DNA of 64,000 bases from Peptacetobacter sp. (GCF_029264495.1 NZ_JARIBH010000019.1:79140-143139), one strand, 5' to 3'. Positions 48,729-58,368 are shown, counted from the first letter of the stretch. Translations and numbers: made by a program. Notes: generated by a model from the sequence alone, not told the origin.

Positions 48729-49054
48729 ATAATAAAAATAAAAGGTATAAGATACGAACTTTGTGTTTTATACCTTTTTTATACAAAGACTATTATAGTT
48801 TAATCAATGAATTATTATTTATATATATTCTAATTAAGAATTAATAAATTCTGCAATTAGCAAAAAAAATTTTATAATATGTTTATAATATTAAAAAAAT
48901 GGAAATAAATAATATGAAAATATTTTTACTTTATTATATTAATAAAGTAAAATATTGATAAGTATATTTGTTGACGAGTATCTTTTTATACGATATAATA
49001 AATATATATAAAAGAGAACAAATGTTTGATATATAAACTGAAAGGAGAAATATA
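48729..49054 (+). promoter_or_regulatory. intergenic region: pgsA terminator and recA control region
   Basis: This 326-bp gap holds a terminator at its start (10-bp stem 48741-48750 with 48768-48777, T-tail), then about 190 bp of plain AT-rich DNA in which I see nothing. The recA promoter and a DinR-like box complete it (listed separately). Confidence 0.8.
48971..49027 (+). promoter_or_regulatory. recA promoter with DinR/LexA-like box
   Basis: TTGACG (48971-48976) and TATAAT (48994-48999) are spaced by 17 bp. GAACAAATGTTT (49016-49027) fits the Gram-positive SOS box GAACRNRYGTTY at every position. It lies about 17 bp past the -10, where bound LexA would block early transcription. The lexA gene is not in the window. 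Confidence 0.78.
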
Positions 49055-50128
49055 ATGAGTGTAGATCAAGAAAAATTAAAAGCCCTTAATGAAGCTCTTG
49101 GTAAAATAGAAAAAGACTTTGGTAAAGGTTCAGTAATGAGATTAGGAGAAGCAACTTCTCTAGAAATAGATACAATTTCAACAGGTTCTATAGGATTAGA
49201 TATAGCTGTAGGTATAGGAGGTCTTCCAAAAGGAAGAATAGTTGAAATATATGGTCCTGAATCTTCTGGTAAAACTACAGTAGCATTACACTGTGTTGCA
49301 GAAGCACAAAAAACTGGTGGAATAGCGGCTTTCATAGATGCAGAACATGCACTAGATCCAGTATATGCAAAAGCACTAGGTGTTGATGTGGAAAATCTTA
49401 TAATATCTCAACCAGATACAGGTGAACAGGCTCTAGAGATAGCAGAGGCACTTATAAGAAGTGGAGCTATAGATATAATAGTTGTCGATTCAGTTGCAGC
49501 ATTAGTACCTAAAGCAGAAATAGAAGGAGATATGGGGGATTCTCATGTTGGTCTTCAGGCAAGACTTATGTCACAGGCGTTGAGAAAATTAACAGGTTCT
49601 ATAAAAAAATCAAATTGTGTAGCTATATTTATAAACCAGTTAAGAGAAAAAGTTGGTATAATGTTTGGTAATCCAGAAACAACTACTGGTGGTAGAGCAC
49701 TTAAATTCTATTCATCAGTTAGATTAGATGTTAGAAAAATAGACACTATAAAACAAGGAGATAAAGTTTTAGGTAGTAGAACTAGAGTTAAGGTTGTAAA
49801 AAATAAAGTAGCTCCACCATTTAAACAAGCGGAATTTGATATAATGTATGGTCAAGGAATTTCTAAAATAGGTGATTTATTAGATACAGCTGTTGAAATA
49901 GATGTAGTTAAAAAATCTGGTTCTTGGTACAATTATCAAGATGTGAAACTAGGACAAGGTAGAGAAAATGTTAAAAAATTCCTTGAGGATAATATGGACT
50001 TAACTAATGAAATAGATGCAAAAGTTAGACATTATTATCATTTAGATGGATCTTCTCCAGAAGAAGAAAAAACAGATGATAAAAAAGAAAATGCTAAAAA
50101 AGAAGAAGCAAAAGAAACAACAAAATAG
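49055..50128 (+). CDS. recA: recombinase RecA
   Basis: Strand-exchange ATPase and SOS co-protease. Motifs: [10 protein letters not shown] at the N terminus, the Walker [14 protein letters not shown] near residue 67, [33 protein letters not shown] and the L2 region [18 protein letters not shown]. The C-terminal tail is short and rich in Lys and Glu. 357 residues, a normal size. ATG 49055 with AAAGGAG. Monocistronic between its own SOS-type promoter and a terminator. Confidence 0.99.
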   Translation: MSVDQEKLKALNEALGKIEKDFGKGSVMRLGEATSLEIDTISTGSIGLDIAVGIGGLPKGRIVEIYGPESSGKTTVALHCVAEAQKTGGIAAFIDAEHALDPVYAKALGVDVENLIISQPDTGEQALEIAEALIRSGAIDIIVVDSVAALVPKAEIEGDMGDSHVGLQARLMSQALRKLTGSIKKSNCVAIFINQLREKVGIMFGNPETTTGGRALKFYSSVRLDVRKIDTIKQGDKVLGSRTRVKVVKNKVAPPFKQAEFDIMYGQGISKIGDLLDTAVEIDVVKKSGSWYNYQDVKLGQGRENVKKFLEDNMDLTNEIDAKVRHYYHLDGSSPEEEKTDDKKENAKKEEAKETTK

Positions 50129-50454
50129 ATAAAAAAAGAGGCTTTAAAAGAGCCTCTTTTTGTGTGTAAAACATCAATAAAAATAATATAAAAGACAATT
50201 TTAAAAATATATAAAAAAATTGTAAATATAATATCTTTATTATAAAGGCACAATCTTGACATGGGTATGAAAACATTATAAAATTAAATAAGGGTATTTT
50301 ATCCAAACTTAACTATATCCAAAATAAATTCTTTAATAATTAAATAAAATTAAAGATAGTAAAATATAATATTAATATGAATGTGGAGAAATTGGCAAAA
50401 GAATGGAGAAATCCTTGAAACTATTGTGAAATAGTTTTAAACATTATAAAGGAG
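50129..50454 (+). promoter_or_regulatory. intergenic region: recA terminator and rny promoter/leader
   Basis: This 326-bp gap opens with the recA terminator (11-bp stem AAAAAGAGGCT/AGCCTCTTTTT, 50133-50143 with 50151-50161). A promoter follows: TTGACA (50256-50261), 17 bp, TAAAAT (50279-50284). The leader of about 165 nt has TGGAGAAAT twice (50384-50392 and 50404-50412) and a hairpin AACTATT, GTGA, AATAGTT (50419-50436) just before the rny ribosome site. A 13-codon frame at 50377-50418 has no ribosome site. Confidence 0.65.
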
Positions 50455-51996
50455 GTGGATGTCATAGATACGATATTAGTAACAATAGGTTGCGCAATAG
50501 TAGGTATAATAGTAGGTTATTTTGTTAGAAGAAATATATCTGAAGCTAAAGTTGGGCAAGCAGAAACTAGAGCTAAAGAAATTATAGATAAAGCAAACCA
50601 TGATTCTGAAACAGTAAGAAAAGAAAAACTATTAGAAGCTAAAGAAGAAATTCATAAATTGCGTACTGAAGCGGAAAAAGAAAACAGAGAAAGAAGAAAT
50701 GAAGTACAAAAATACGAAAGAAGGGTTTTACAAAAAGAAGAAAACCTTGATAGAAAAACATCTGAATTAGAATCTAAGGAATCAAGCCTTAGAGATAAAG
50801 TAAAGGCATTAGACAAAAAAGAGGAAGAAGTTGAATTTATAAAACATAAACAACTTGAAAAACTTGAAAGTATATCAGGAATAAGTTCTGATAAAGCAAA
50901 AGAAATAATCCTTACAAATGCAGAAAGAGATGTAAGACGTGAGATGTCTATAATGATTAAAGAAGTAGAATCTCAAGCAAAAGACGAAGCTGAAAAGAAA
51001 GCAAGAGAAATAATAGGATATGCTATCCAAAAATGTGCAGCAGATCACGTTGCAGAAACAACTGTTACAGTTGTAAATCTTCCTAATGATGAAATGAAAG
51101 GAAGAATAATAGGTAGAGAAGGTAGAAACATAAGAACACTTGAAACTTTAACAGGAATAGATTTAATAATAGATGATACTCCTGAAGCAGTTATACTTTC
51201 TGGATTTGATCCTATAAGAAGAGAAGTTGCAAGAATAGCTCTTGAAAAACTTATAGCAGATGGAAGAATACATCCTGCAAGAATAGAAGAAATGGTAGAA
51301 AAAGCTAGAAAAGAAGTTGATAATATAATTAAAGAATACGGAGAACAAGCTGCATTTGAAACAGGTGTACATGCTCTTCATCCAGAATTAATAAGACTTC
51401 TTGGTAGATTAAATTATAGAACAAGTTATGGACAAAATGTTCTTAAACATTCTATAGAAGTTGCTCATATAGCTGGAATAATGGCAGCTGAATTAGGTGC
51501 AGATGTCAAATTAGCTAAAAGAGCAGGTCTTCTTCATGATATAGGTAAATCTGTTGACCATGAAATGGAAGGAACTCATGTTGAAATAGGAATGGATTTA
51601 CTAAGAAGATACAAAGAATCTAAAGAAGTAATACATGCTATGTCAACTCATCACGGTGATTATGAACCTCAGACAATAGAAGCTGTTTTAGTAACTGCCG
51701 CAGATGCTATATCAGCTGCTAGACCAGGTGCTAGACGTGAAACTCTAGAAGCATACATAAAAAGACTTGAAAAACTAGAAGAGATAGCCAATTCTTATGA
51801 AGGTGTAGAAAAATCATATGCTATACAAGCTGGTAGAGAAATAAGAATAATGGTAAAACCAGAAGATGTTAGTGATGAAGAAATACATTTATTAGCTAGA
51901 GATATGACTAAGAAAATAGAAGAAGGACTTGAATATCCAGGCCAAATAAAAGTAAGCATAATAAGAGAAACTAGAGCAATAGAATATGCAAAATAA
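50455..51996 (+). CDS. rny: ribonuclease Y
   Basis: Membrane-anchored endoribonuclease that starts mRNA decay. One N-terminal membrane helix is followed by a long charged coiled coil (about residues 30-200), a KH domain ([19 protein letters not shown]) and the HD metal domain ([18 protein letters not shown] near residue 361). About 513 residues from GTG 50455. The start is uncertain: the GGAGGTG ribosome site covers that GTG, and no other ATG, GTG or TTG lies in frame nearby. ATA 50464 has the right spacing but is a very rare start codon. Confidence 0.93.
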   Translation: MDVIDTILVTIGCAIVGIIVGYFVRRNISEAKVGQAETRAKEIIDKANHDSETVRKEKLLEAKEEIHKLRTEAEKENRERRNEVQKYERRVLQKEENLDRKTSELESKESSLRDKVKALDKKEEEVEFIKHKQLEKLESISGISSDKAKEIILTNAERDVRREMSIMIKEVESQAKDEAEKKAREIIGYAIQKCAADHVAETTVTVVNLPNDEMKGRIIGREGRNIRTLETLTGIDLIIDDTPEAVILSGFDPIRREVARIALEKLIADGRIHPARIEEMVEKARKEVDNIIKEYGEQAAFETGVHALHPELIRLLGRLNYRTSYGQNVLKHSIEVAHIAGIMAAELGADVKLAKRAGLLHDIGKSVDHEMEGTHVEIGMDLLRRYKESKEVIHAMSTHHGDYEPQTIEAVLVTAADAISAARPGARRETLEAYIKRLEKLEEIANSYEGVEKSYAIQAGREIRIMVKPEDVSDEEIHLLARDMTKKIEEGLEYPGQIKVSIIRETRAIEYAK

Positions 51997-52003
51997 TAGA
52001 AAT

Positions 52004-52034
52004 AAAAGCTATCTCATATGAGATAGCTTTTAAT
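52004..52034 (+). terminator. terminator after rny (28-bp perfect palindrome)
   Basis: AAAAGCTATCTCAT (52004-52017) is directly followed by its reverse complement (52018-52031), ending in four Ts. The tip must open to form a loop. A likely intrinsic terminator. Confidence 0.85.
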
Positions 52035-52120
52035 GTATAAAAAATAAATATAGATACTAAAAGGGAATAGAGATGTTAATGTTTAAATATATAAATAGAA
52101 AAGACGAGGGGGGAAAATAA

Positions 52121-53926
52121 ATGAACTATTACGAAAATATAAATTCGCAATTAGAAGCCCTGAAACTTAAGGAAATAGAAAAGTTATTTTATAATAAAAT
52201 AAAAAAAGGTGGAAAAGTAATTCCTAAAGTAATACCTTTCAAAGGTGTAAATACTGATATGTTATATATAAAAGATAACAAAGTGCTATTTCTTAAGTTT
52301 ATGAATACAACTGATGAATTATTCTCTATACTAGATGAAGAACTTTTGGAGATAATGAAGGAAGAATATGATTTACTAAAAATAAAAATGCAGCAAAATC
52401 ATCCACAAATATCGTTTGATTATATATTTGTAATGCCATATGTAAACTTAGATGGAGAATATGGATTTGGAGAATTTGCTAAAAATAATATAATAGACAA
52501 GAAAAAAAGTAAATCAATTTTAAATGGTAAAAAACATATAGAAGATTATATGAAAAAAGAAAATGAAGAAATAGTATTAAATTTATTCTTATTTGATGTA
52601 TGTTCAGAATATTATATATTAGATAGTAGATTACACTTAAATAAAGATTTTAAAAAAATATCTTTCTTCAATAATGATTATGAATATACAGCAACTATTA
52701 TGGAAAATAGACAGATTGTTGAAGTCGATTCTATAAAATATGGAACTACACTATACAATGGTGCATCAGGAACTGGAAAAACATCTCTAATGCTTAGTAG
52801 AGCTATCAAATTATCAAAGATATATCCTCATCATAAATTCTTGATTATAACAGAAAATAAACAGTCTAGCAGCGATTTAAGAGAGAAGTTAGAACTGTTA
52901 TATGGTGATGTTGCAAATCTAGAAATACATACATTTAGTTCTTTTGTATTTAAACTTGCAAGAATATATAATTTAGTGTTTGATTATAGTATGCTTAAAA
53001 AAGATTATGAAAAAACTTTTGAAAATTTAATAAAACAAGCAAAAAATGTAATAAAAAATAAAAGAATGTTTAAAGGAATATTTATAGATGAAGCAGAAAA
53101 CTTTAATGAAGAACAAATAAAATTCTTAGAAAGCTTCTTATATAAAACTAAACATATATTTAATATATTTAACTGCAAAGCTATGAACCTTACAAATAAT
53201 ATGAATATTTTTAAAAGTAAATTTGAAAATATCCATATAGATAGAATTATAGAATTAAAAAATAATTATAGACAAATAGGAAGTCTTGTAGATTTTTCTA
53301 ATAAATTAGGAGAAAATGCAGATAAATATTATAAAAGTATAAGAAAAGATGTTAAAAAAGATATATTCTTAAAATCAGAATCAGTTATTGATTATGGTAA
53401 AAATCAGGTAGCTTTAATAAAAGTAAGTGATTTAGATGACCAGATTAGTTCTGTTATATGGGAAATTGAATACTTTGTAGATAAAAAAGGACTTGATTAT
53501 TCTGATATAGCAGTTATATATCCTTTTAATAAAAAAAGACTCAAAAATGGAAAGACTATATATTTCCAATATATGATAAAAAAAGCATTAGATGAAGCTG
53601 GTATAGAGGTTATAATGTCAGATGAAAATCTAACTAGCTTAAGTAGAAAAAATGGTGTTACATTATCAAATATATATACAGTAAAAAATCTTGAATTTAA
53701 AGCTGTAATAATATGTGAATTAGAAATGCTTTATAATCAAAAAATAGCTGATACTACTCAAGATTATCAAGTAAATGATTTTGCTGGAGATATAAATAAA
53801 GTATATCATGCTGTGAATAGAGCAACAGATTATGTAAGTTTTGTAACAACTTTTAGTGAAGATACTAGTGATATAATAAAAATTATAAATGATGCTGTTG
53901 AGAGTGAAAAAATTATAAATATATAA
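52121..53926 (+). CDS. UvrD-like superfamily 1 helicase with divergent N-terminal domain
   Basis: 601 residues. The N-terminal 190 residues resemble a NERD/nuclease-like fold (LYIKDNKVLFLKFM) but I cannot assign active residues. The SF1 motor has Walker A YNGASGTGKTSLML near residue 212, Walker B GIFIDEAENFNEEQ near 320, the NNYRQIGSL motif, and a C-terminal NLEFKAVIICELEML with HAVNRATDYVSF. The last is a changed form of the usual motif VI (A-x-TRA), keeping the Arg. ATG 52121 with GGGGGG. Monocistronic between two hairpins. Role unknown; perhaps DNA repair or an RNA/DNA remodeler. Confidence 0.82.
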   Translation: MNYYENINSQLEALKLKEIEKLFYNKIKKGGKVIPKVIPFKGVNTDMLYIKDNKVLFLKFMNTTDELFSILDEELLEIMKEEYDLLKIKMQQNHPQISFDYIFVMPYVNLDGEYGFGEFAKNNIIDKKKSKSILNGKKHIEDYMKKENEEIVLNLFLFDVCSEYYILDSRLHLNKDFKKISFFNNDYEYTATIMENRQIVEVDSIKYGTTLYNGASGTGKTSLMLSRAIKLSKIYPHHKFLIITENKQSSSDLREKLELLYGDVANLEIHTFSSFVFKLARIYNLVFDYSMLKKDYEKTFENLIKQAKNVIKNKRMFKGIFIDEAENFNEEQIKFLESFLYKTKHIFNIFNCKAMNLTNNMNIFKSKFENIHIDRIIELKNNYRQIGSLVDFSNKLGENADKYYKSIRKDVKKDIFLKSESVIDYGKNQVALIKVSDLDDQISSVIWEIEYFVDKKGLDYSDIAVIYPFNKKRLKNGKTIYFQYMIKKALDEAGIEVIMSDENLTSLSRKNGVTLSNIYTVKNLEFKAVIICELEMLYNQKIADTTQDYQVNDFAGDINKVYHAVNRATDYVSFVTTFSEDTSDIIKIINDAVESEKIINI

Positions 53927-53930
53927 TAGA

Positions 53931-53964
53931 AAAAGGGATTTGTTAACTACAAATCCCTTTTTTA
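53931..53964. terminator. bidirectional terminator between helicase gene and uppP
   Basis: A 13-bp perfect stem (53931-53943 with 53949-53961), A-run left and T-run right, between convergent genes. Confidence 0.92.
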
Positions 53965-54003
53965 TACATACATTAAGAACTGTTTTATATTTTTCAGATC
54001 GAT

Positions 54004-54816
54004 TTATTTAAGAAGTCCAAAGTATAAAAGTACGATTATACCAAGAACAATTCTATAATATCCAAATACCTTGAAATCGTGTTTTTTAATATAGTCCATA
54101 AAGAATTTTATAACTATAACAGAAACTACAAATGCTACTACAGAACCAACACCTAATATCAACCATTCAAAACCAGAGAATGCAAATCCAGTTTTTACTA
54201 ATTTTAATAAACTAGCACCTAACATAGTAGGTATTGCTAAGAAGAATGAAAATTCTGCAGCTACATATCTAGAAGCACCTAAAAGTGTAGCACCTATGAT
54301 TGTAGAACCTGATCTAGAAGTTCCTGGAATAAGTGCTAAACATTGGAAAAGACCTATTCCAAGTGCAAGCTTATAAGATACTTGAGAAAAATCAGAAGCT
54401 TTAGGTTTTTTATCTCTATTTTCAATAACTATCATAATAACACCATACACAATAAGTGCAAGTGCTACTGTAGTAGAATTGAAGAATAGACGGTCTATAT
54501 CATCTTCAAATAAAACACCAATTATACCAGATGGTATAACAGCTACTATTACTTTTGTCCAAAGACTAATAGTTTCTTTCTTTTCAACTGTACTTTTACT
54601 TGAATCAAAAGGATTTAATTTTTTGAAGAATATAAGTAAAACTGCAAGTATTGAACCAAATTGAATTACAACAAGAAAAGTACTTATAAATGTTGGTGAA
54701 AAATTAAGTTTTATAAATTCATCAACAAGAATCATATGCCCAGTACTACTTACAGGTAGCCATTCAGTTATACCTTGAACAATACCAAGTAATACGGCTT
54801 TAAGTATTTCTATCAA
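54004..54816 (-). CDS. uppP: undecaprenyl-diphosphatase UppP (BacA)
   Basis: Membrane phosphatase that recycles undecaprenyl diphosphate for wall synthesis; extra copies give bacitracin resistance. The signature GIVQGITEWLPVSSTGHMIL is at the N terminus and the catalytic LIPGTSRSGSTIIGA in the middle. About eight hydrophobic helices. 270 residues. The start is TTG 54816 with GGAGGTAAC upstream. Lone minus-strand gene. Confidence 0.97.
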   Translation of the reverse strand: MIEILKAVLLGIVQGITEWLPVSSTGHMILVDEFIKLNFSPTFISTFLVVIQFGSILAVLLIFFKKLNPFDSSKSTVEKKETISLWTKVIVAVIPSGIIGVLFEDDIDRLFFNSTTVALALIVYGVIMIVIENRDKKPKASDFSQVSYKLALGIGLFQCLALIPGTSRSGSTIIGATLLGASRYVAAEFSFFLAIPTMLGASLLKLVKTGFAFSGFEWLILGVGSVVAFVVSVIVIKFFMDYIKKHDFKVFGYYRIVLGIIVLLYFGLLK

Positions 54817-54974
54817 AATGTTACCTCCTAAAATAATTTTTATATTCTAATAAATTATATAAAATTTTATAATCTTATACTTAAAATATGATATCATAAT
54901 GAAAGTAAGTTAACAAGTAAGTATAAGTAATTATTAAGTAATCTTAACATAATCTATAAATCTAAATATGCAAA

Positions 54975-55006
54975 ATAAAAAAGAAGGATAATAAATTATC
55001 CTTCTT
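54975..55006 (-). terminator. terminator of the aminotransferase gene
   Basis: AAGAAGGATAAT (54981-54992) and ATTATCCTTCTT (54995-55006) form a 12-bp inverted repeat. Read on the minus strand, a T-run follows (54980 downwards), so it ends the minus-strand aminotransferase transcript. Confidence 0.8.
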
Positions 55007-55025
55007 AAATATATTTAAAATAAAA

Positions 55026-56225
55026 TTATTTATTAAGCTTAACGTATGCTTCTATACCTTCTTTAAGAAGTTTTGCAGCTTTTCTAAGGTCTTCTTCTTT
55101 TAATATATAAGCAAGTCTTATTTCATCTTTTCCAAGTCCTGGAGTAGCATAGAATCCTTCTGCAGGAGTAGCCATTACTGTTTCTCCATCAACTCTAAAT
55201 TCAGTAAGCATCCATTTTACAAAGTCTTCTGCATTATCAACAGGAAGTTTAGCAACTATATAGAAAGCACCTGTTGGTTTTTCGCATATTACACCATCAA
55301 CTTTCATTAATTCAGAATAAAGAACATCTCTTCTTTTTCTATATTCATCATTAACTTCTTTGAAATAAGATACTGGAGTTTTATAAAGTTCAACAGCACC
55401 GATTTGTTCTAATGTAGGAACGCAAAGTCTTCCTTGACAAAGTTTCATTATCTGAGCGATAAGACCTTTATTTTTAGAAGCTATAGATCCTATTCTAGCA
55501 CCACAAGCACTATATCTTTTAGAAACAGAATCTATTATTATAACTCTATCTTCAACTTGTTTTAAGTTACCAAAACTAGTATATTCAAGACCATCATATA
55601 CAAATTCTCTATAAACTTCATCAGATATTATCCATAGATTTTTTTCTATTGCTATTTCAGCTATCATTTCTAATTCTTCTTTAGTGTATATAGCACCAGT
55701 TGGGTTTCCTGGATTAGAAAGTAATATAGCTTTTACTTTATCATCTATTTTAGAAAGAATTTCTTCTTTTGATGGTAAGTGGAATCCATTTTCAGCTTTT
55801 GTTGTTATTGGAGTAACCCCTACATTAACACATTGACCAAATCCATTGTAGTTAGTATAGAATGGCTCTGGTATTAAAAGTTTATCTCCTGGGTCACAAG
55901 TAGCCATCATAGTGAATAATAATGCTTCAGAACCCCCATTAGTTATAAGAAGTTCATCTTTATCAAAGTGCATATCATAAGTTTTATAATAATTTTGAAG
56001 AGCATCTATAAGTTCAGGTATACCCTGAGATACAGCATATTCTAATACTTCATGATCAAAGTTTTTAACAGCATCAAAAAATCCTCTTGGAGTTTTTATA
56101 TCTGGCTGTCCAATGTTAAGATGGTAAACTTTTACTCCATCAGCTTTTGCAGCAGTTGCAAAAGGAACTAATTTTCTTATTGGTGATTCCTGCATAGCGC
56201 AGACTCTGTTTGAATAGTTATTCAT
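55026..56225 (-). CDS. class I/II PLP-dependent aminotransferase
   Basis: Fold-type I aminotransferase. PLP-contact motifs: YAVSQGIPELIDAL, TNGGSEALLF, SNPGNPTGAIY, SDEVYREFVY (D202, Y205), and the Schiff-base lysine K236 in IDSVSKRYSACGARIG. The C-terminal substrate Arg lies in DEIRLAYIL. 399 residues, a normal length. Aspartate-like (AspB family) specificity is possible, but the substrate cannot be read. ATG 56225 with GGGGGT upstream on the minus strand. A CodY-like box lies 180 bp upstream and may control it. Confidence 0.92.
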   Translation of the reverse strand: MNNYSNRVCAMQESPIRKLVPFATAAKADGVKVYHLNIGQPDIKTPRGFFDAVKNFDHEVLEYAVSQGIPELIDALQNYYKTYDMHFDKDELLITNGGSEALLFTMMATCDPGDKLLIPEPFYTNYNGFGQCVNVGVTPITTKAENGFHLPSKEEILSKIDDKVKAILLSNPGNPTGAIYTKEELEMIAEIAIEKNLWIISDEVYREFVYDGLEYTSFGNLKQVEDRVIIIDSVSKRYSACGARIGSIASKNKGLIAQIMKLCQGRLCVPTLEQIGAVELYKTPVSYFKEVNDEYRKRRDVLYSELMKVDGVICEKPTGAFYIVAKLPVDNAEDFVKWMLTEFRVDGETVMATPAEGFYATPGLGKDEIRLAYILKEEDLRKAAKLLKEGIEAYVKLNK

Positions 56226-56528
56226 TTTATAAATACCCCCTAAATTTAAATATACAACTATATATTTTAATAGTATTAATATATTTTTAAATATATAAAC
56301 TTTATAAAAAGCTTTTCCTACTCCATAATAACATATAAGTTTTAAAAAGACACCCTATTTATTAAAAAAAAATTGACAGATATATATTTAACAAAAAATA
56401 AGAAATTTTCAGAAAATAAAAGTTTTTATATAATATTTTATGTAAGATAAGAGAAAGTTTTATAAAAATCTGATATAATAAAAATAACAAATTTTATTTT
56501 TAAAATGTTATATTAGGAGGTAGCCGAC
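56226..56528 (+). promoter_or_regulatory. divergent intergenic region between aminotransferase and GalT-like gene
   Basis: A 303-bp divergent gap. On the plus strand an extended -10 (TGATATAAT, 56471-56479) lies 50 bp upstream of the GalT-like gene. A TTGACA at 56373-56378 has no good partner. A CodY-like box is at 56404-56418 (separate entry). I could not fix the minus-strand promoter. The rest is plain AT-rich DNA. Confidence 0.5.
56404..56418. promoter_or_regulatory. CodY-binding box
   Basis: AATTTTCAGAAAATA matches the 15-bp CodY consensus AATTTTCWGAAAATT at 14 of 15 positions. It lies in the divergent gap between the aminotransferase and the GalT-like gene; codY is in the same window. 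Either or both genes may be targets. Confidence 0.7.
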
Positions 56529-57494
56529 TTGAAAAGAGAGTTAAGAGTTGATCCTACAAATAATGATATTATAATATTTGCAAGAGAAAGAGCAGCTAGA
56601 CCACTTGATAAAGTTAAACAAAATATTTCAGAAGAAAATCATAATGAAGAGGAATATAAAGAAGATTGTCCATTTTGTAGCGGAAATGAGGAAAAAACAT
56701 CAGAATCAGTTGAAGAAATATGTATAAATGATAAATGGATTGCAAAATCGATAAAAAATAAGTATCCAATTGTCGATATGGAATCAGAAGAAATATATGG
56801 AATACACGAAGTAATAATAGAAAATTTTAGACATAATGCAAATTTTTTTAATATGACTGAAGAAGAATTTAAAATAATGTTTAAACTTTATATAAATAGG
56901 TATAAATATTTATCGAGAGAGAAAGGAATAGAATATGTAAATTTATTTAAAAACTTCTTAAGAAGCTCAGGTGCATCTTTGATGCATTCACATGCACAAA
57001 TAATAGCATTATCAATGATACCACCAGAAGTTCAAAAAGAATTAGTGATAGCACATGATTACTATGGTTGGGAAAAAACTAATTTATATGAGGATATTTT
57101 ATCAGAAGAAAGAGAATATAAAAAAAGAATAATTTATTCTGGAACTAGATTTTTAGCTTTAATACCATCTGCAAGTAAAAATCCAACAGAAGTTAGAATA
57201 ATATTTGATAAGGGAGTGAAATTTGAAGATTTAGATGAAAACGATATAGAAGAACTTTCTTATTCTTTTAAAAATATATTTAAAAATTATGAAGAAATGT
57301 TTGGTATTATACCGTTTAATATATGTGTTCATTCACATCCACTTGGAATAGAAACAAAAAAATATTTTAATTTACATATACATATATTTCCAAGAAAATT
57401 TAATTATGGAGGATTTGAATTGAGTACAAGTATGTATGTAAGTTCGTTTCCACCAGAAGAAATAGCCGAAAAAATGAGAATAAAAGAAAAATAA
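56529..57494 (+). CDS. HIT-superfamily protein related to galactose-1-phosphate uridylyltransferase
   Basis: 321 residues. The N terminus (RVDPTNNDIIIFARERAARP) and a CPFC zinc pair (C47, C50) match class I GalT-type enzymes. The active-site triad is seen as MHSHAQI (H153, H155, Q157; usual form HPHxQ), and a second NLHIHIFPRKF lies near the end. No other galactose-pathway gene is nearby, so it may be another nucleotidyltransferase or phosphorylase of this fold. TTG 56529 with AGGAGGTAG. The xth gene follows at 10 nt. Confidence 0.83.
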   Translation: MKRELRVDPTNNDIIIFARERAARPLDKVKQNISEENHNEEEYKEDCPFCSGNEEKTSESVEEICINDKWIAKSIKNKYPIVDMESEEIYGIHEVIIENFRHNANFFNMTEEEFKIMFKLYINRYKYLSREKGIEYVNLFKNFLRSSGASLMHSHAQIIALSMIPPEVQKELVIAHDYYGWEKTNLYEDILSEEREYKKRIIYSGTRFLALIPSASKNPTEVRIIFDKGVKFEDLDENDIEELSYSFKNIFKNYEEMFGIIPFNICVHSHPLGIETKKYFNLHIHIFPRKFNYGGFELSTSMYVSSFPPEEIAEKMRIKEK

Positions 57495-57504
57495 GGAGAG
57501 TAGT

Positions 57505-58257
57505 ATGAAATTTATATCATGGAATGTAAATGGGATTAGAGCTTGTGTAACAAAGGGCTTTATGGATTTCTTTAATGAAATAGATGCAGATATATTCTGT
57601 CTTCAAGAAACAAAATTACAAGAAGGTCAAATAGATTTAAATCCTGAAGGATATGAATCTTATTGGAACTATGCAGATAAAAAAGGATATTCAGGTACTG
57701 CAATTTTTACAAAAAAGAAACCTTTATCAGTTAATTATGGAATAAATATAGATGAACACGACCATGAAGGAAGAGTTATAACATTAGAATTTGAAGATTT
57801 TTATTTTGTAACAGTATATACTCCAAATTCTCAAACAGGATTAAAAAGATTAGAATATAGAATGAAATGGGAAGATGATTTTAGAAATTATTTAAAAGAA
57901 TTAGATTCTAAAAAACCTGTTGTTATGTGTGGGGATTTAAATGTTGCACATAAAGAAATAGATTTAAAAAATCCTAAAACTAATAGAAAAAATGCAGGAT
58001 TCACAGATGAAGAAAGAAATAAATTTACTGAGTTTTTAGATAGTGGATTTATAGATACATTTAGATATTTTTATCCTGATGCTGAGGGAATATATTCTTG
58101 GTGGTCTTATAGATTTAATGCAAGAAAGAATAATGCAGGGTGGCGTATAGACTATTTCTGTACATCTGAAAAAATGAAAGATAGATTAAAAAGTGCAAAG
58201 ATACATACAGAAGTACTAGGTTCAGACCATTGTCCAGTAGAACTTGTAATAGAATAA
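57505..58257 (+). CDS. xth: exodeoxyribonuclease III / AP endonuclease
   Basis: Cuts DNA at abasic sites in base-excision repair. Endonuclease/exonuclease/phosphatase motifs: KFISWNVNGIRACV, FCLQETKLQEGQ (metal Glu), VVMCGDLNVAHKEIDL, WWSYRFNARKNNAGWRIDYF and LGSDHCPVEL (catalytic His). 250 residues, the ExoA/Xth size. ATG 57505 with AAGGAG. Co-transcribed with the GalT-like gene. Confidence 0.96.
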   Translation: MKFISWNVNGIRACVTKGFMDFFNEIDADIFCLQETKLQEGQIDLNPEGYESYWNYADKKGYSGTAIFTKKKPLSVNYGINIDEHDHEGRVITLEFEDFYFVTVYTPNSQTGLKRLEYRMKWEDDFRNYLKELDSKKPVVMCGDLNVAHKEIDLKNPKTNRKNAGFTDEERNKFTEFLDSGFIDTFRYFYPDAEGIYSWWSYRFNARKNNAGWRIDYFCTSEKMKDRLKSAKIHTEVLGSDHCPVELVIE

Positions 58258-58368
58258 ATTAAAATTGTATATTTACTAATACAAAATATAGATTTATTAA
58301 TATTAAATATTTATTTACTTAAAATACAAATAAATGTACGGTATATAACGAATAATAATATAAAACAA

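Noticed and set aside
50377..50418. 13-codon upstream frame in the rny leader
   Set aside because: It has an ATG and a stop but no ribosome-binding site; kept only as a remark in the region entry.
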